Part shown: positions 16,908 to 25,197 of the stretch, one piece after another
Layout of the letters: each line of letters opens with the position of its first letter
Numbering within the stretch: position 1 is the first letter of the stretch
Source: Pseudomonadales bacterium
Lineage (GTDB): Bacteria; Pseudomonadota; Gammaproteobacteria; Pseudomonadales; Pseudohongiellaceae
DNA length: 64,000 nucleotides
Assembly: GCA_028281635.1 (NCBI GenBank)
Contig: JANQJM010000141.1
Location: 1 to 64,000 of the forward strand
Direction of reading: 5' to 3'
Made by a program: the position numbers and the translations under genes
The notes under the pieces: model-generated
Seen by the model: the letters and a program-made list of their open reading frames with translations, nothing else
Databases searched by the model: none
What the model was told of the DNA's origin: nothing

Positions 16908-17792
16908 CTACTCTGTGGCGAAGTAAGCTGGAAACAGAGACAGGTAGCGCCACTGCCATGCATATTCCAATAACGCTGTTTCTAAAATAGTCGCCAAATT
17001 CTGAGTAAGTCGTTCCACTTTTTGCTCACGACTCTCTCCGATTTTTAGCGATGGCTCTAGTTGAGGAAAAGCTATGACCTGGTTCATTCCCCGAACTTCC
17101 ACATTGAGCACCGGCACCATGGGCACTTGGGACAGTACTGAGAGCGTTGCTGGACCACTTGGAAATACTGCTTCTCGTCCAAGAAGCTTCACTTGAGTGC
17201 AACGACCAAACCCGGGCGGCAAATCAGCAAAAGTCAGTAAAGTGGTATCAGGAATCTGCAGCAGCCTTATTAGCTGGACAGCGCTGGTTGCAGATACAAT
17301 GAGTTGTTTTGGTTGACGTGTTCGTCTGTGACTAAACCCTGCCCTCCAGTTCGCGAGAAACTCGGGTGTAGATTCGAGTTGAGTGAGAAAATACTGCTTT
17401 CTGGAAGCCCCCTCAAATGAGGCCACAATATTTGGCCCGTAAACGAAATCACCGAAATGAAAACTGACAATAAGTCTTGATCTGCTGTCTTGTTGCAGAA
17501 GTTGTTGATACTCATCGCTCTGCTCAAAACGAAACGAATCAATGTGTTTGTGAACAGTAGATGGGGAAAGTCGTCTGTTTCTGTACTTCTCTACCTGCGC
17601 AAGATAGCGCCAGTTTCTATCAAGTAGTGCTTTAACTTCCTGCTGTGGTTCGCGGAGGATTCTTGAAAGAGCCGAACGAAGTGCTTGCGCCTGACTTGGG
17701 CTGTTCGTGCCATGCCAAGCTCGACGTAAAAGAAGCGAGCAAAGACTGTTAACGGAAAGGCCATCCCAAGCCCTTCTGCTGTTGTGATTCAT
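16908..17792 (-). CDS. LpxL/HtrB-like acyltransferase homologue in export operon
   Basis: A 294-residue protein related to lipid A late acyltransferases. The segment IVSFHFGDFVYG corresponds to the catalytic HxxxxE/D box, the LLGREAVFPSGPATLSVLSQVPMVPVL segment to the later family blocks, and YAWQWRYLSLFPAYF to the C-terminal QYLWLHKRF block. His112 is kept, but the acidic residue five positions later is Val117, so catalysis may be lost or rebuilt (Asp115 is near). Unlike LpxL there is no clear N-terminal membrane anchor. It is the first gene of the exporter operon, so it may modify or bind the exported cargo; this is inference. Confidence 0.7.
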   Translation of the reverse strand: MNHNSRRAWDGLSVNSLCSLLLRRAWHGTNSPSQAQALRSALSRILREPQQEVKALLDRNWRYLAQVEKYRNRRLSPSTVHKHIDSFRFEQSDEYQQLLQQDSRSRLIVSFHFGDFVYGPNIVASFEGASRKQYFLTQLESTPEFLANWRAGFSHRRTRQPKQLIVSATSAVQLIRLLQIPDTTLLTFADLPPGFGRCTQVKLLGREAVFPSGPATLSVLSQVPMVPVLNVEVRGMNQVIAFPQLEPSLKIGESREQKVERLTQNLATILETALLEYAWQWRYLSLFPAYFATE

Positions 17793-17855
17793 CGCTGATG
17801 GTTATCCTTAACGTGACAGCAATGTCAGATGATTAGTTACTCAGGTTCCATTTAG

Positions 17856-17885
17856 AGTGTAGGTCACGATGGTCAGGTTCGCCAA
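17856..17885 (-). promoter_or_regulatory. Candidate sigma-70 promoter of the export operon
   Basis: On the minus strand TTGGCG (17885-17880) and TACACT (17861-17856) are spaced by 18 bases, each matching four of six consensus positions, about 65 bases before the acyltransferase ATG. It is the best candidate in this gap but not a strong one. Confidence 0.3.
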
Positions 17886-17912
17886 TGGAGATTATTGTGT
17901 TTGCATGAATTT

Positions 17913-18236
17913 CTAAACTTTCACTCTTACCGCAGTACCACTAACACTCACCATCATCATGCCACCATGTTGACCCACAACCTCGTAGTCGATATCGATA
18001 CCAATAATGGCGTTGGCACCCATGGCCCGAGCTTCGTCTTCGATTTCCTGGAAGGCGATGTCGCGGGCTTTACCGAGTTCGTCTTCGTAGGCACCGGCGC
18101 GACCACCGACGATGTCACGAACTGCTCCAAAGATATCTTTAAAGATGTTGGCCCCAAGAATGGCTTCGCCAACCACGATCCCGAGATACTCTTCAATCTC
18201 CCGGTCTTGAAGTGTATTTGTTGTAGATCTGATCAA
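17913..18236 (-). CDS. ybjQ: YbjQ/UPF0145 family protein
   Basis: A 107-residue protein with nearly the full family pattern: [59 protein letters not shown] and [10 protein letters not shown]. The family forms small oligomers and is listed as putative heavy-metal-binding; its function is unsettled. The start is TTG, supported by a strong GGAGGA eight bases upstream. It stands alone between the export operon and the MAPEG gene. Confidence 0.9.
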   Translation of the reverse strand: MIRSTTNTLQDREIEEYLGIVVGEAILGANIFKDIFGAVRDIVGGRAGAYEDELGKARDIAFQEIEDEARAMGANAIIGIDIDYEVVGQHGGMMMVSVSGTAVRVKV

Positions 18237-18244
18237 TTTGGTAT

Positions 18245-18250
18245 TCCTCC
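18245..18250 (-). promoter_or_regulatory. Ribosome binding site fixing the TTG start of ybjQ
   Basis: GGAGGA on the minus strand lies eight bases before the TTG at 18236. It is the strongest such site in this part and supports the non-ATG start. Confidence 0.7.
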
Positions 18251-18340
18251 AGAACTACCTCTCCGAAATAAGACATATCGCGATTGCGATAAGCTTAAAG
18301 AGGGGAAAGATTGACTTTATTTGCATGAGCCCAATCAGGC

Positions 18341-18742
18341 TTAACGAATGCTATTGACGATGGCCAGCCACATGACAAGCACACTGAGATTGCCTATACC
18401 GAACACAACCAGTCGATGCATCACGTTGTTATATCCAAGATGAATGCAGGTGTGTACAACCCTGGCTGCAACAAATACCCAGGCCGCATAAACAGCGAAG
18501 GGTTCGGTCATGTCCAGGGCGACATAAAGCACGCCGGCTGCGTAGAACAATACGGGCACTTCGAACAGGTTGGCAAAGTGGCGGCTGGTTTTTGCCACCA
18601 TGTCGGGAACCTGCTCCCCCTGGAACATGGAATAATAGCTAAGGGAAACTTCACCTTTGCGAACTGAAGCGACTCGCGTGCGTAAGGTGAACAGCAGGAT
18701 GACGAAGGTCAGGATGACCATAATGAACATTGGATAAATCAT
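18341..18742 (-). CDS. MAPEG-family membrane protein
   Basis: A 133-residue protein with four hydrophobic segments. The start MIYPMFIMVILTFVILLFTLRTR and the motif RHFANLFEVPVLFYA are typical of the MAPEG family (membrane-associated proteins in eicosanoid and glutathione metabolism). Bacterial members are inner-membrane proteins of mostly unknown substrate. A longer frame starts at a TTG (18769), but AGGGAG five bases before the ATG at 18742 decides for the shorter form. Confidence 0.85.
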   Translation of the reverse strand: MIYPMFIMVILTFVILLFTLRTRVASVRKGEVSLSYYSMFQGEQVPDMVAKTSRHFANLFEVPVLFYAAGVLYVALDMTEPFAVYAAWVFVAARVVHTCIHLGYNNVMHRLVVFGIGNLSVLVMWLAIVNSIR

Positions 18743-18747
18743 GTGCG

Positions 18748-18753
18748 CTCCCT
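18748..18753 (-). promoter_or_regulatory. Ribosome binding site deciding the MAPEG start
   Basis: AGGGAG on the minus strand, five bases before the ATG at 18742. It favours this start over the upstream TTG at 18769. Confidence 0.65.
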
Positions 18754-18848
18754 GGACCATCAGGTCCAAATTTCGTGGCGTGGGTGTCGCCAGGGTCAGT
18801 ATAATTCCCGGGCGCTAAGGACAACAGGCGTATCGGTTAATTTCTTCT

Positions 18849-18852
18849 GGAG
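18849..18852 (+). promoter_or_regulatory. Ribosome binding site fixing the TTG start of pepQ
   Basis: GGAG lies six bases before the TTG at 18859. The protein from this start aligns with E. coli PepQ from its first residues, so TTG is the likely start. Confidence 0.6.
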
Positions 18853-18858
18853 TCTTCC

Positions 18859-20187
18859 TTGATAGCCAATCTATACAAAGATCATGTAAACCACCTGAGT
18901 CAGCTATACAGTCGCGGCATGGAGGCGCTGCAACAAGCGGGAATCGATGCTGACGGTGTGCTGCTGCACAGTGGAAGAGAGCGACATTACTACAGCGATG
19001 ATCGGGGGATTAGCTTTCAGGCCTATGGGCACTTTCTGCATTGGCTGTCAGTCAATTGCCCGGATCAGTTTCTGCTAATCCGGCCCAATGAAGCACCCTG
19101 CTACTTCCAGATAGTGCCGGCAGATTTCTGGTATGAACAGGATAGTCAGCTGGATCCGTTGTGGCATGACAATTTTCAGCTGGAGAGACTGGCAAACGCT
19201 GACGAGCTAGAGAAACGATTGCCTGCGGGGCGCTTTGTTTACTGCGGTGAAGCAGAAGCTTTTGCCACTGACCTGGGTATGGATTCTGAGTTGATCAATC
19301 CACCTGCGCTGCTGAATCTTCTCGATTTCAATCGTGCCTACAAGACTGAGTATGAGCTGGCACAACTGCGTGAAGCCAATCGTTTAGGTTTGTTAGGTCA
19401 CGATGCAGCGAGAGAATGTTTCCTGGCCGGTGGTAGTGAATACGATATTCACATGAGTTATCTGGGCGCCTGCAAGCTGTTGGAAGATGAGACACCTTAT
19501 ACAAATATTGTGGCGCTGGATGAAAAGTCGGCAATTCTGCATTATCAGAACAAGCGGCGGGTAACTGCCACTTCCAGTCAGGTACTGTTAATCGATGCCG
19601 GTTATCGGGTGCGCGGCTATGGCTCCGATATTACCCGTACCACAGCCAGGGACTCGGCCCATTCTGTGTTTCTCTCCTTGTTGGAGGGAATGGAAACTAT
19701 TGAGCAGGAACTGGTTGCTGAAGTTCAGCCTGACAAGTCATATGTTGATATTCATCTGTCGGCGCTGAACAAGATTGCGCAACTGCTGTTGGATCTTGGA
19801 ATCTGCAAGGGTTCACTGGAAGAATTGGAAACTCATCGGATTCCCCAATTGTTTATGCCCCATGGCGTAGGCCACTTGTTAGGTATTTACGTGCATGACT
19901 CCGGCGGACATTTGCAAGATGAACAAGGCACACTGCTCGCGCCGCCAGAGCACTCACCGATGCTACGTAACACCAGATGCATGAATGAAAATATGGTGTT
20001 CACCATCGAGCCTGGCTGCTATTTCATTCCGCTGCTATTAGAACCGGAACGCAACACTGAACGGGGTAAGTTCATCAACTGGGAACTGGTTGACGTGCTG
20101 ATGCCGCTGGGAGGTATTCGGGTTGAAGACAATGTACGCGTACTGGCCGACGGCGCTGAAAACCTGACCCGCGCTCCCCTGCTTTAG
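18859..20187 (+). CDS. pepQ: Xaa-Pro dipeptidase PepQ
   Basis: A 442-residue M24-family metallopeptidase, the length of E. coli PepQ (443). Two-metal ligands are seen in the expected order: Asp in LLIDAG, Asp in SDITRT, His in MPHGVGHLLG, Glu in FTIEPG and Glu in RVEDNV. The enzyme splits dipeptides with C-terminal proline in the cytoplasm; some relatives also hydrolyse organophosphates as a side activity. The start is TTG with GGAG upstream. Its stop overlaps the waaA stop on the other strand by four bases (TTAG). Confidence 0.94.
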   Translation: MIANLYKDHVNHLSQLYSRGMEALQQAGIDADGVLLHSGRERHYYSDDRGISFQAYGHFLHWLSVNCPDQFLLIRPNEAPCYFQIVPADFWYEQDSQLDPLWHDNFQLERLANADELEKRLPAGRFVYCGEAEAFATDLGMDSELINPPALLNLLDFNRAYKTEYELAQLREANRLGLLGHDAARECFLAGGSEYDIHMSYLGACKLLEDETPYTNIVALDEKSAILHYQNKRRVTATSSQVLLIDAGYRVRGYGSDITRTTARDSAHSVFLSLLEGMETIEQELVAEVQPDKSYVDIHLSALNKIAQLLLDLGICKGSLEELETHRIPQLFMPHGVGHLLGIYVHDSGGHLQDEQGTLLAPPEHSPMLRNTRCMNENMVFTIEPGCYFIPLLLEPERNTERGKFINWELVDVLMPLGGIRVEDNVRVLADGAENLTRAPLL

Positions 20188-21461
20188 GATTGCGCCAATA
20201 GTTCGCTCACTATCCTGGTAAGCTGGGGCAGTGCCTCCCGATTGTCGTTTACCAATCGACTGCCTGCCTTGCCCATGGCCTCGCGATGCTCCGGATCATT
20301 GAGCAATTGCTGAAGCTGCTCAGCCAATCCGTTGCTGTCCTGAACAGTAATCAAAGCACCCGCCGCCTCCAACTGTTGACAGATAGTTGCGAAGTTGAAT
20401 TGAGATGGACCTACCACAATCGGCAAACCTACCGCCGCAGGCTCCAGAACGTTCTGGCACCCAGTATCCACCAGACTGCCACCCACGAAGGCGATATCGG
20501 CCAGTTGATAGTAGTTAAGTAACTCACCCATTGAGTCGCCCAGTACCACGTCGGTGGTGGACTCCAGGCTGGCAGCGCTGCTGCGCCTTTTTACAATCAG
20601 CCCTTCGTCGGCACACAGTCTCGCCACCTTGTCGAAACGTTCAGGATGTCGGGGCACAAGAAGCAGCAATGGCTGTGGTGCGTCCTTCTTGATCTTCTTG
20701 AATGCGGCAATAACTTTTTCTTCTTCGCCTTCTCGGGTGCTGGCGGCAATGATTACAGGTCGATCACTTGCTTTCACAGATTCTAATAGCGCACTTGCCG
20801 AGTCCTCGTTGCCGCCAACTTCAACATAAAACTTGAGACTGCCAGTGACGCTCACAGCGTCAGCATTAGCACCCAGCGCAAGAAAACGATCAGCGTCTGA
20901 CTGGGCCTGTGCCGCGATATGATCCAGGGCTTGTAGCATACGCCTGGTGAGCCCTGCGAAACGTCGATAGCCTGCCGCGGATTTTTCGGACAAGCGGGCA
21001 TTAGCGAGCAATAGTCTTACGCCTTGCTGCTGCGAATAATGCAGCATATTTGGCCACAACTCGGTTTCCATGATGATCAGCAAGCGTGGACCAAGTTGTC
21101 TGATGAAGCGCCGTACAAGAAAACCCAAATCGTAAGGAACATAAACATGAAACAGCGAATCGCCAAACATTGCTCGCACACGATCCGATCCGGTTGGCGT
21201 AGTGGTCGTAAGAACAATGTTCGTTTTCTGTGGTTGTAAGGCTTTGACCAAAGGGGCTGCTGCCACCACTTCGCCGACCGACACGGCATGAATCCAGATG
21301 GTTGGTTTTTCATCAGACCAGTTTGCAGGCGAATCGAATCGTGCAAAGCGCTCGCCAATGCGATCCCGGTATGCTGGAAGAGCGATCGATTTTAGATAGA
21401 GGCGAAGAATAATAAACGGAACCGCCAGCAGTAGCAGGACACTATAGAGTTGACGGAGCAT
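20184..21461 (-). CDS. waaA: 3-deoxy-D-manno-octulosonic acid (Kdo) transferase WaaA
   Basis: A 425-residue inner-membrane glycosyltransferase, the same length as E. coli WaaA. It moves Kdo from CMP-Kdo to the lipid IVA precursor. Motifs seen: N-terminal membrane anchor MLRQLYSVLLLLAVPFIIL, AYRDRIGERF, WIHAVSVGEVVAA, METELWPN, ANARLSEKSAAGYRR, VPRHPERF and FVGGSLVDTGCQNVLEP. The start at 21461 matches the E. coli N-terminus; the frame is open further upstream (GTG at 21572) but that part has no homology. Confidence 0.96.
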   Translation of the reverse strand: MLRQLYSVLLLLAVPFIILRLYLKSIALPAYRDRIGERFARFDSPANWSDEKPTIWIHAVSVGEVVAAAPLVKALQPQKTNIVLTTTTPTGSDRVRAMFGDSLFHVYVPYDLGFLVRRFIRQLGPRLLIIMETELWPNMLHYSQQQGVRLLLANARLSEKSAAGYRRFAGLTRRMLQALDHIAAQAQSDADRFLALGANADAVSVTGSLKFYVEVGGNEDSASALLESVKASDRPVIIAASTREGEEEKVIAAFKKIKKDAPQPLLLLVPRHPERFDKVARLCADEGLIVKRRSSAASLESTTDVVLGDSMGELLNYYQLADIAFVGGSLVDTGCQNVLEPAAVGLPIVVGPSQFNFATICQQLEAAGALITVQDSNGLAEQLQQLLNDPEHREAMGKAGSRLVNDNREALPQLTRIVSELLAQS

Positions 21462-21602
21462 GGGGTGGAGACTATTCCCTGTAATCGGGCCGCGTTTTCC
21501 GATCCATGGGAAATTCAGCCTGATGTCGATATACTTCAGAAGCTCGCGAAGCCAGTCAGGCTCAGCAAGCACTTCCGCTCTTCATGCAGTCAAAGGTAAC
21601 CA

Positions 21603-22817
21603 ATGAACTTGAGCTATTCAACTGACATCGTCATCTTCGGCGGTGGCATCGCTGGCCTTTGGTTACTCAAGCGACTGCGTCTCGAAGGCTATCAAGCGAT
21701 CTTGCTGGAAAGTAATCAGTTGGGCAGCGGTCAAACATTGGCTTCCCAGGGAATTATCCATGGCGGTTTAAAGTACGCATTGAGCGGCAGCCTCACCGAA
21801 GCTGCCAATGCCATTGCGGAGATGCCAGCCCGTTGGCGGCAGTGCCTGGTTGGTGAAGATCCCATCGATTTGCGTAAGGTAACTGTATTGAGTGACCAGT
21901 ATTACATGTGGTCGGCTACCAGTTTTCGCTCCAAGCTTAAAACATTTCTTGGCAGCAAGAGTTTACGAGGTCGTGTGGAAGCTGTCAGTAAAGATCAACT
22001 TCCTGGGTTCTTTGCCAACGACGCAGCGAACGGAAGCCTTTACCGATTACCGGACTTTGTTATCGACTCAGGAAGTCTTATTAAGGAATTATGTAAGGGT
22101 CAGGAAGACTACTTATTTCATATCGATCCACAGCGTATAGATTTTGTGCGCGGTGATGATGATCAGATAACTGCAGTCAGAATAGGGACCAGCGAAGGTT
22201 CCGTGCAGATTAACTGCAGGAAATGTGTGTTGAGTGCCGGAGAAGGAAATGAGACATTGCTTTCTCAATGTGGCATGAGCAATATCAGTATGCAGCGCCG
22301 GCCATTGCATATGGTCTATGTTAAACACAAGGATTTGCCCGCAATCTATACTCATTGTATAGGTGATGATTTCAGTCTCACGCCGATGCTTACGGTGACC
22401 TCACATCGTGATGAAAATGATGCAACGGTTTGGTACCTCGGCGGTGAATTGGCCGAATCAGGAGTCGAGAAATCAGCGGATGAACAGATCAAAGCAGCGC
22501 AAGCACAACTACAGATTTATTTTCCCTGGGTCGATTTGAGCGCAGCCGAGTGGGACAGCTTTATCATTAATCGCGCCGAGGCGCAGATGGCTGACAAACA
22601 AAGGCCGGATGATTCGGTTTTCAGCGAAGAAAACCATGCTATCGCTGTGTTCCCAACCAAGTTTACACTCACGCCTTCCCTGGCCGATAAACTGGTCAGT
22701 CATCTGGAGGCCACGGCTGTCGGGAAAAGTGACCAGTCAACAGCAGGCGCACTAAGGGAGCTACTGCCCCCTCCCCCACTAGGTAGTGCCCACTGGGAAA
22801 ACAATCTCACTGATTGA
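21603..22817 (+). CDS. FAD-dependent oxidoreductase (DAO / glycerol-3-phosphate dehydrogenase-like)
   Basis: A 404-residue protein with an N-terminal dinucleotide-binding motif DIVIFGGGIAGLWLLKRL and a following ESNQLGSGQTLASQGIIHGG that fits the DAO superfamily. The C-terminal part contains a substrate-domain region with VDLSAAEWDSFIINRAEAQ. It is cytoplasmic with no signal. The next gene, an aldo-keto reductase, starts eight bases after its stop, so the two are one unit. The substrate is unknown. Confidence 0.82.
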   Translation: MNLSYSTDIVIFGGGIAGLWLLKRLRLEGYQAILLESNQLGSGQTLASQGIIHGGLKYALSGSLTEAANAIAEMPARWRQCLVGEDPIDLRKVTVLSDQYYMWSATSFRSKLKTFLGSKSLRGRVEAVSKDQLPGFFANDAANGSLYRLPDFVIDSGSLIKELCKGQEDYLFHIDPQRIDFVRGDDDQITAVRIGTSEGSVQINCRKCVLSAGEGNETLLSQCGMSNISMQRRPLHMVYVKHKDLPAIYTHCIGDDFSLTPMLTVTSHRDENDATVWYLGGELAESGVEKSADEQIKAAQAQLQIYFPWVDLSAAEWDSFIINRAEAQMADKQRPDDSVFSEENHAIAVFPTKFTLTPSLADKLVSHLEATAVGKSDQSTAGALRELLPPPPLGSAHWENNLTD

Positions 22818-22825
22818 GTTAATCC

Positions 22826-23611
22826 ATGAGTTCTCTCGCAAAAAGACCGCTGGGCGACACTGGCATTTCTGTATCCTGCCTGGGATTGGGTACGGTGAAG
22901 ATTGGTCGTAATCAGGAAGTGAAGTATCCAAGCACATTTAGTGTGCCCAGTGACAACGAAGTGCAGGAATTACTGGCCCTGACAAAAGATCTGGGAATCA
23001 ACCTGCTCGACACCGCGCCCGCCTACGGTAGCAGTGAACAACGATTGGGCAGACTTCTGACTGATCGAGAGCACTGGATAGTGTGCAGCAAGGTTGGTGA
23101 GGAATTTCTTGCTGGTAAATCTGTTTACAATTTTCAGGGTGACTATGTGAAGCGGCGCGTTGAGCGTAGCCTGCGGGACCTGCAAACCGACTACCTTGAC
23201 ATAGTGCTTATCCATTCTGATGGCAATGATCTCGCCATCCTCAACAACAGCGACTGCGTAGAGGCACTCCAAAAGCTAAAAGAAGCAGGCTTGGTGCGCA
23301 GTATAGGCATGTCCAGTAAGACTGTTGAAGGAGGAATCCGTGCACTGGATCTGATGGACATGGCCATGGTGACCTACAACACCGAAGCCACGGACGATGA
23401 GTCGGTGATCGACTATGCCGCCAAACACAATAAAGGTATTCTGATCAAAAAAGCCATGAACAGCGGCCATCTGTCATTGGTAGAAGGTGGCACTGACAAA
23501 GCACTGGATTTTGCGCTATCGAAGAAAGGGGTGAGCAGTGTGATCATCGGCACTATCAATCTTGAGCACCTTCGATCCAATGTGAAATCAGCGAAGTCAA
23601 TAACTGGTTAG
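22826..23611 (+). CDS. Aldo/keto reductase family protein
   Basis: A 261-residue TIM-barrel oxidoreductase. The usual catalytic set is in place: Asp in LLDTAPAYG with Tyr four residues on, Lys in VCSKVGEEF, and His in VLIHSDG. The C-terminal cofactor region reads VSSVIIGTINLEHL. It is shorter than many family members but shows no break. It is paired with the FAD enzyme before it and overlaps the hldE stop by four bases on the opposite strand. The substrate is unknown. Confidence 0.88.
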   Translation: MSSLAKRPLGDTGISVSCLGLGTVKIGRNQEVKYPSTFSVPSDNEVQELLALTKDLGINLLDTAPAYGSSEQRLGRLLTDREHWIVCSKVGEEFLAGKSVYNFQGDYVKRRVERSLRDLQTDYLDIVLIHSDGNDLAILNNSDCVEALQKLKEAGLVRSIGMSSKTVEGGIRALDLMDMAMVTYNTEATDDESVIDYAAKHNKGILIKKAMNSGHLSLVEGGTDKALDFALSKKGVSSVIIGTINLEHLRSNVKSAKSITG

Positions 23612-25038
23612 TTACCAGCCTGTTTCATTTTCTCTACGATTTCTGATGTAGAACAATCATCGAGAAATTCCAGCGCCTGTACTTCACCACCGTAGGATTG
23701 TACAAACGCACCGCCAACAACTTGATCGATGGTATAGTCTCCGCCTTTAACCAGAACATCAGGCCGCAGTGCTTCCAAAAGAGGTTCGGGTGTGTCCTCA
23801 GAAAAACAGGCAACCCAATCCACAGCCTCTAATCCTGCTAGTACTGCCATCCTACGTTCAACAGGATTAATAGGGCGACCTGACCCTTTCAATCTCTTTA
23901 CTGAAGCATCATCGTTGATAGCAACTACCAATCTGTCGCCAAGCTTTTTGGCCTCGGTAAGATAGCCAACATGACCAGCATGGATGATGTCAAAGCAACC
24001 ATTGGTAAAAACGATTTTTTCGCCATGGTCACGAGCATCCTGAACAGCGATAGACAACTGCTCGGAAGTCATTACGCCGCGACTGGAATCGAGTTCACCC
24101 AGAATTGCCCGGCGCAACTCTGGTCCACTTATCGCTGCAGTACCCAGTTTACCAACCACCAGACCAGCGGCGAGATTTGCCAGGGCGGTGGCGTCAGCCA
24201 TACTCTCCCCTGCAGCCATAGCAGCAGCCAATACAGAGATCACCGTGTCGCCTGCACCTGTGACGTCGAACACTTCCTGAGCTCTGGCCGGCAAATGCAG
24301 CTCGGGTGAATCAGGTCGTATCAAGGTCATGCCGTGCTCGCCGCGGGTGATCAATATGGCCTGCAATTGCAGATCACTCACCAGCTTCAAGCCTTTGCGG
24401 ACTAACTCCTGCTCGTTGGCACAGGGCCCAACGACTGCTTCGAATTCATTAAGGTTAGGCGTGATAAGGGTCGCGCCCGAATATTTTTTGAATTCTGTTC
24501 CTTTGGGATCGACTATAACCGGAATATTGTTTGACCTTGCCAGCTCGATTAAGGGCGTCACATTCTGCAATGCACCCTTGGCATAGTCAGAAAGAATGAC
24601 CGCTTGTGTGTCATCAATTAAATCCTGTGCCTTACCCTGAATGGCAGCGACATCGTCGACCCAGAATGGTTCTTCAAAGTCAGCACGAATCAACTGTTGA
24701 TGTTGACTGATGACACGTAATTTGGTGATGGTGGGTTTGTCATCGCAATGAATGAAGTCGCAGTAAACGCCTGCGGCATTCAAACGTGAAAGCAACTCAT
24801 CAGCGGCTTCATCTTTACCTACAACACCAATTAAGCGGGTTGCGCTACCCAATGCGGCAACATTCAGAGCAACGTTACCAGCACCACCGGGGCGAGCTTC
24901 CTGATTGCCAACCTTTACTACGGGAACCGGTGCTTCTGGTGAAACTCGATTGGCACTGCCATGCCAATAGCGATCAAGCATCACATCACCAATAACCAGT
25001 AATCTGGCGTCCTGAAAGGGAGGCATGTCCAGTTTCAT
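23608..25038 (-). CDS. hldE: Bifunctional heptose-7-phosphate kinase / heptose-1-phosphate adenylyltransferase HldE
   Basis: A 476-residue fusion (E. coli HldE is 477) making ADP-heptose for the LPS inner core. The first ~320 residues are a ribokinase-type kinase: VSPEAPVPVVKV, RPGGAGNVALNVAALG, VFDVTGAGDTVI. The last ~130 are a nucleotidyltransferase: FTNGCFDIIHAGHVGYL and KGGDYT. I chose the ATG at 25038, which has AGGAG seven bases upstream (25046-25050); the longer open frame lacks homology. The product feeds WaaC and WaaF encoded at 30639-32759. Confidence 0.97.
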   Translation of the reverse strand: MKLDMPPFQDARLLVIGDVMLDRYWHGSANRVSPEAPVPVVKVGNQEARPGGAGNVALNVAALGSATRLIGVVGKDEAADELLSRLNAAGVYCDFIHCDDKPTITKLRVISQHQQLIRADFEEPFWVDDVAAIQGKAQDLIDDTQAVILSDYAKGALQNVTPLIELARSNNIPVIVDPKGTEFKKYSGATLITPNLNEFEAVVGPCANEQELVRKGLKLVSDLQLQAILITRGEHGMTLIRPDSPELHLPARAQEVFDVTGAGDTVISVLAAAMAAGESMADATALANLAAGLVVGKLGTAAISGPELRRAILGELDSSRGVMTSEQLSIAVQDARDHGEKIVFTNGCFDIIHAGHVGYLTEAKKLGDRLVVAINDDASVKRLKGSGRPINPVERRMAVLAGLEAVDWVACFSEDTPEPLLEALRPDVLVKGGDYTIDQVVGGAFVQSYGGEVQALEFLDDCSTSEIVEKMKQAGN

Positions 25039-25151
25039 TACGATTCTCCTATGACCCGGGTGGCCCCGAGACGCGGCAGATAATAACACAGCCTACGGGC
25101 TATCGGTTTGTGTTCGTAGTTTAGCGCTTCAGGCTTTCGTCCAGCACTCTC

Positions 25152-25160
25152 TGGTACAAT
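25152..25160 (+). promoter_or_regulatory. Extended -10 promoter element upstream of lpxL
   Basis: TGGTACAAT is an extended -10 sequence (TGn plus five of six -10 bases), 37 bases before the GTG start of lpxL. No good -35 is visible at the right spacing. It lies in the divergent gap with hldE. Confidence 0.45.
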
Positions 25161-25197
25161 AGCGCCGCCAAGCCTTAACCATAAAACACCTTGCTTC

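Noticed and set aside
17793-17912. Precursor peptide gene for the exporter
   Set aside because: The only minus-strand frames here are four codons long; no double-glycine leader.
21462-21572. Longer waaA with a GTG start
   Set aside because: The ATG at 21461 matches the E. coli WaaA start, and the extra residues have no homology.
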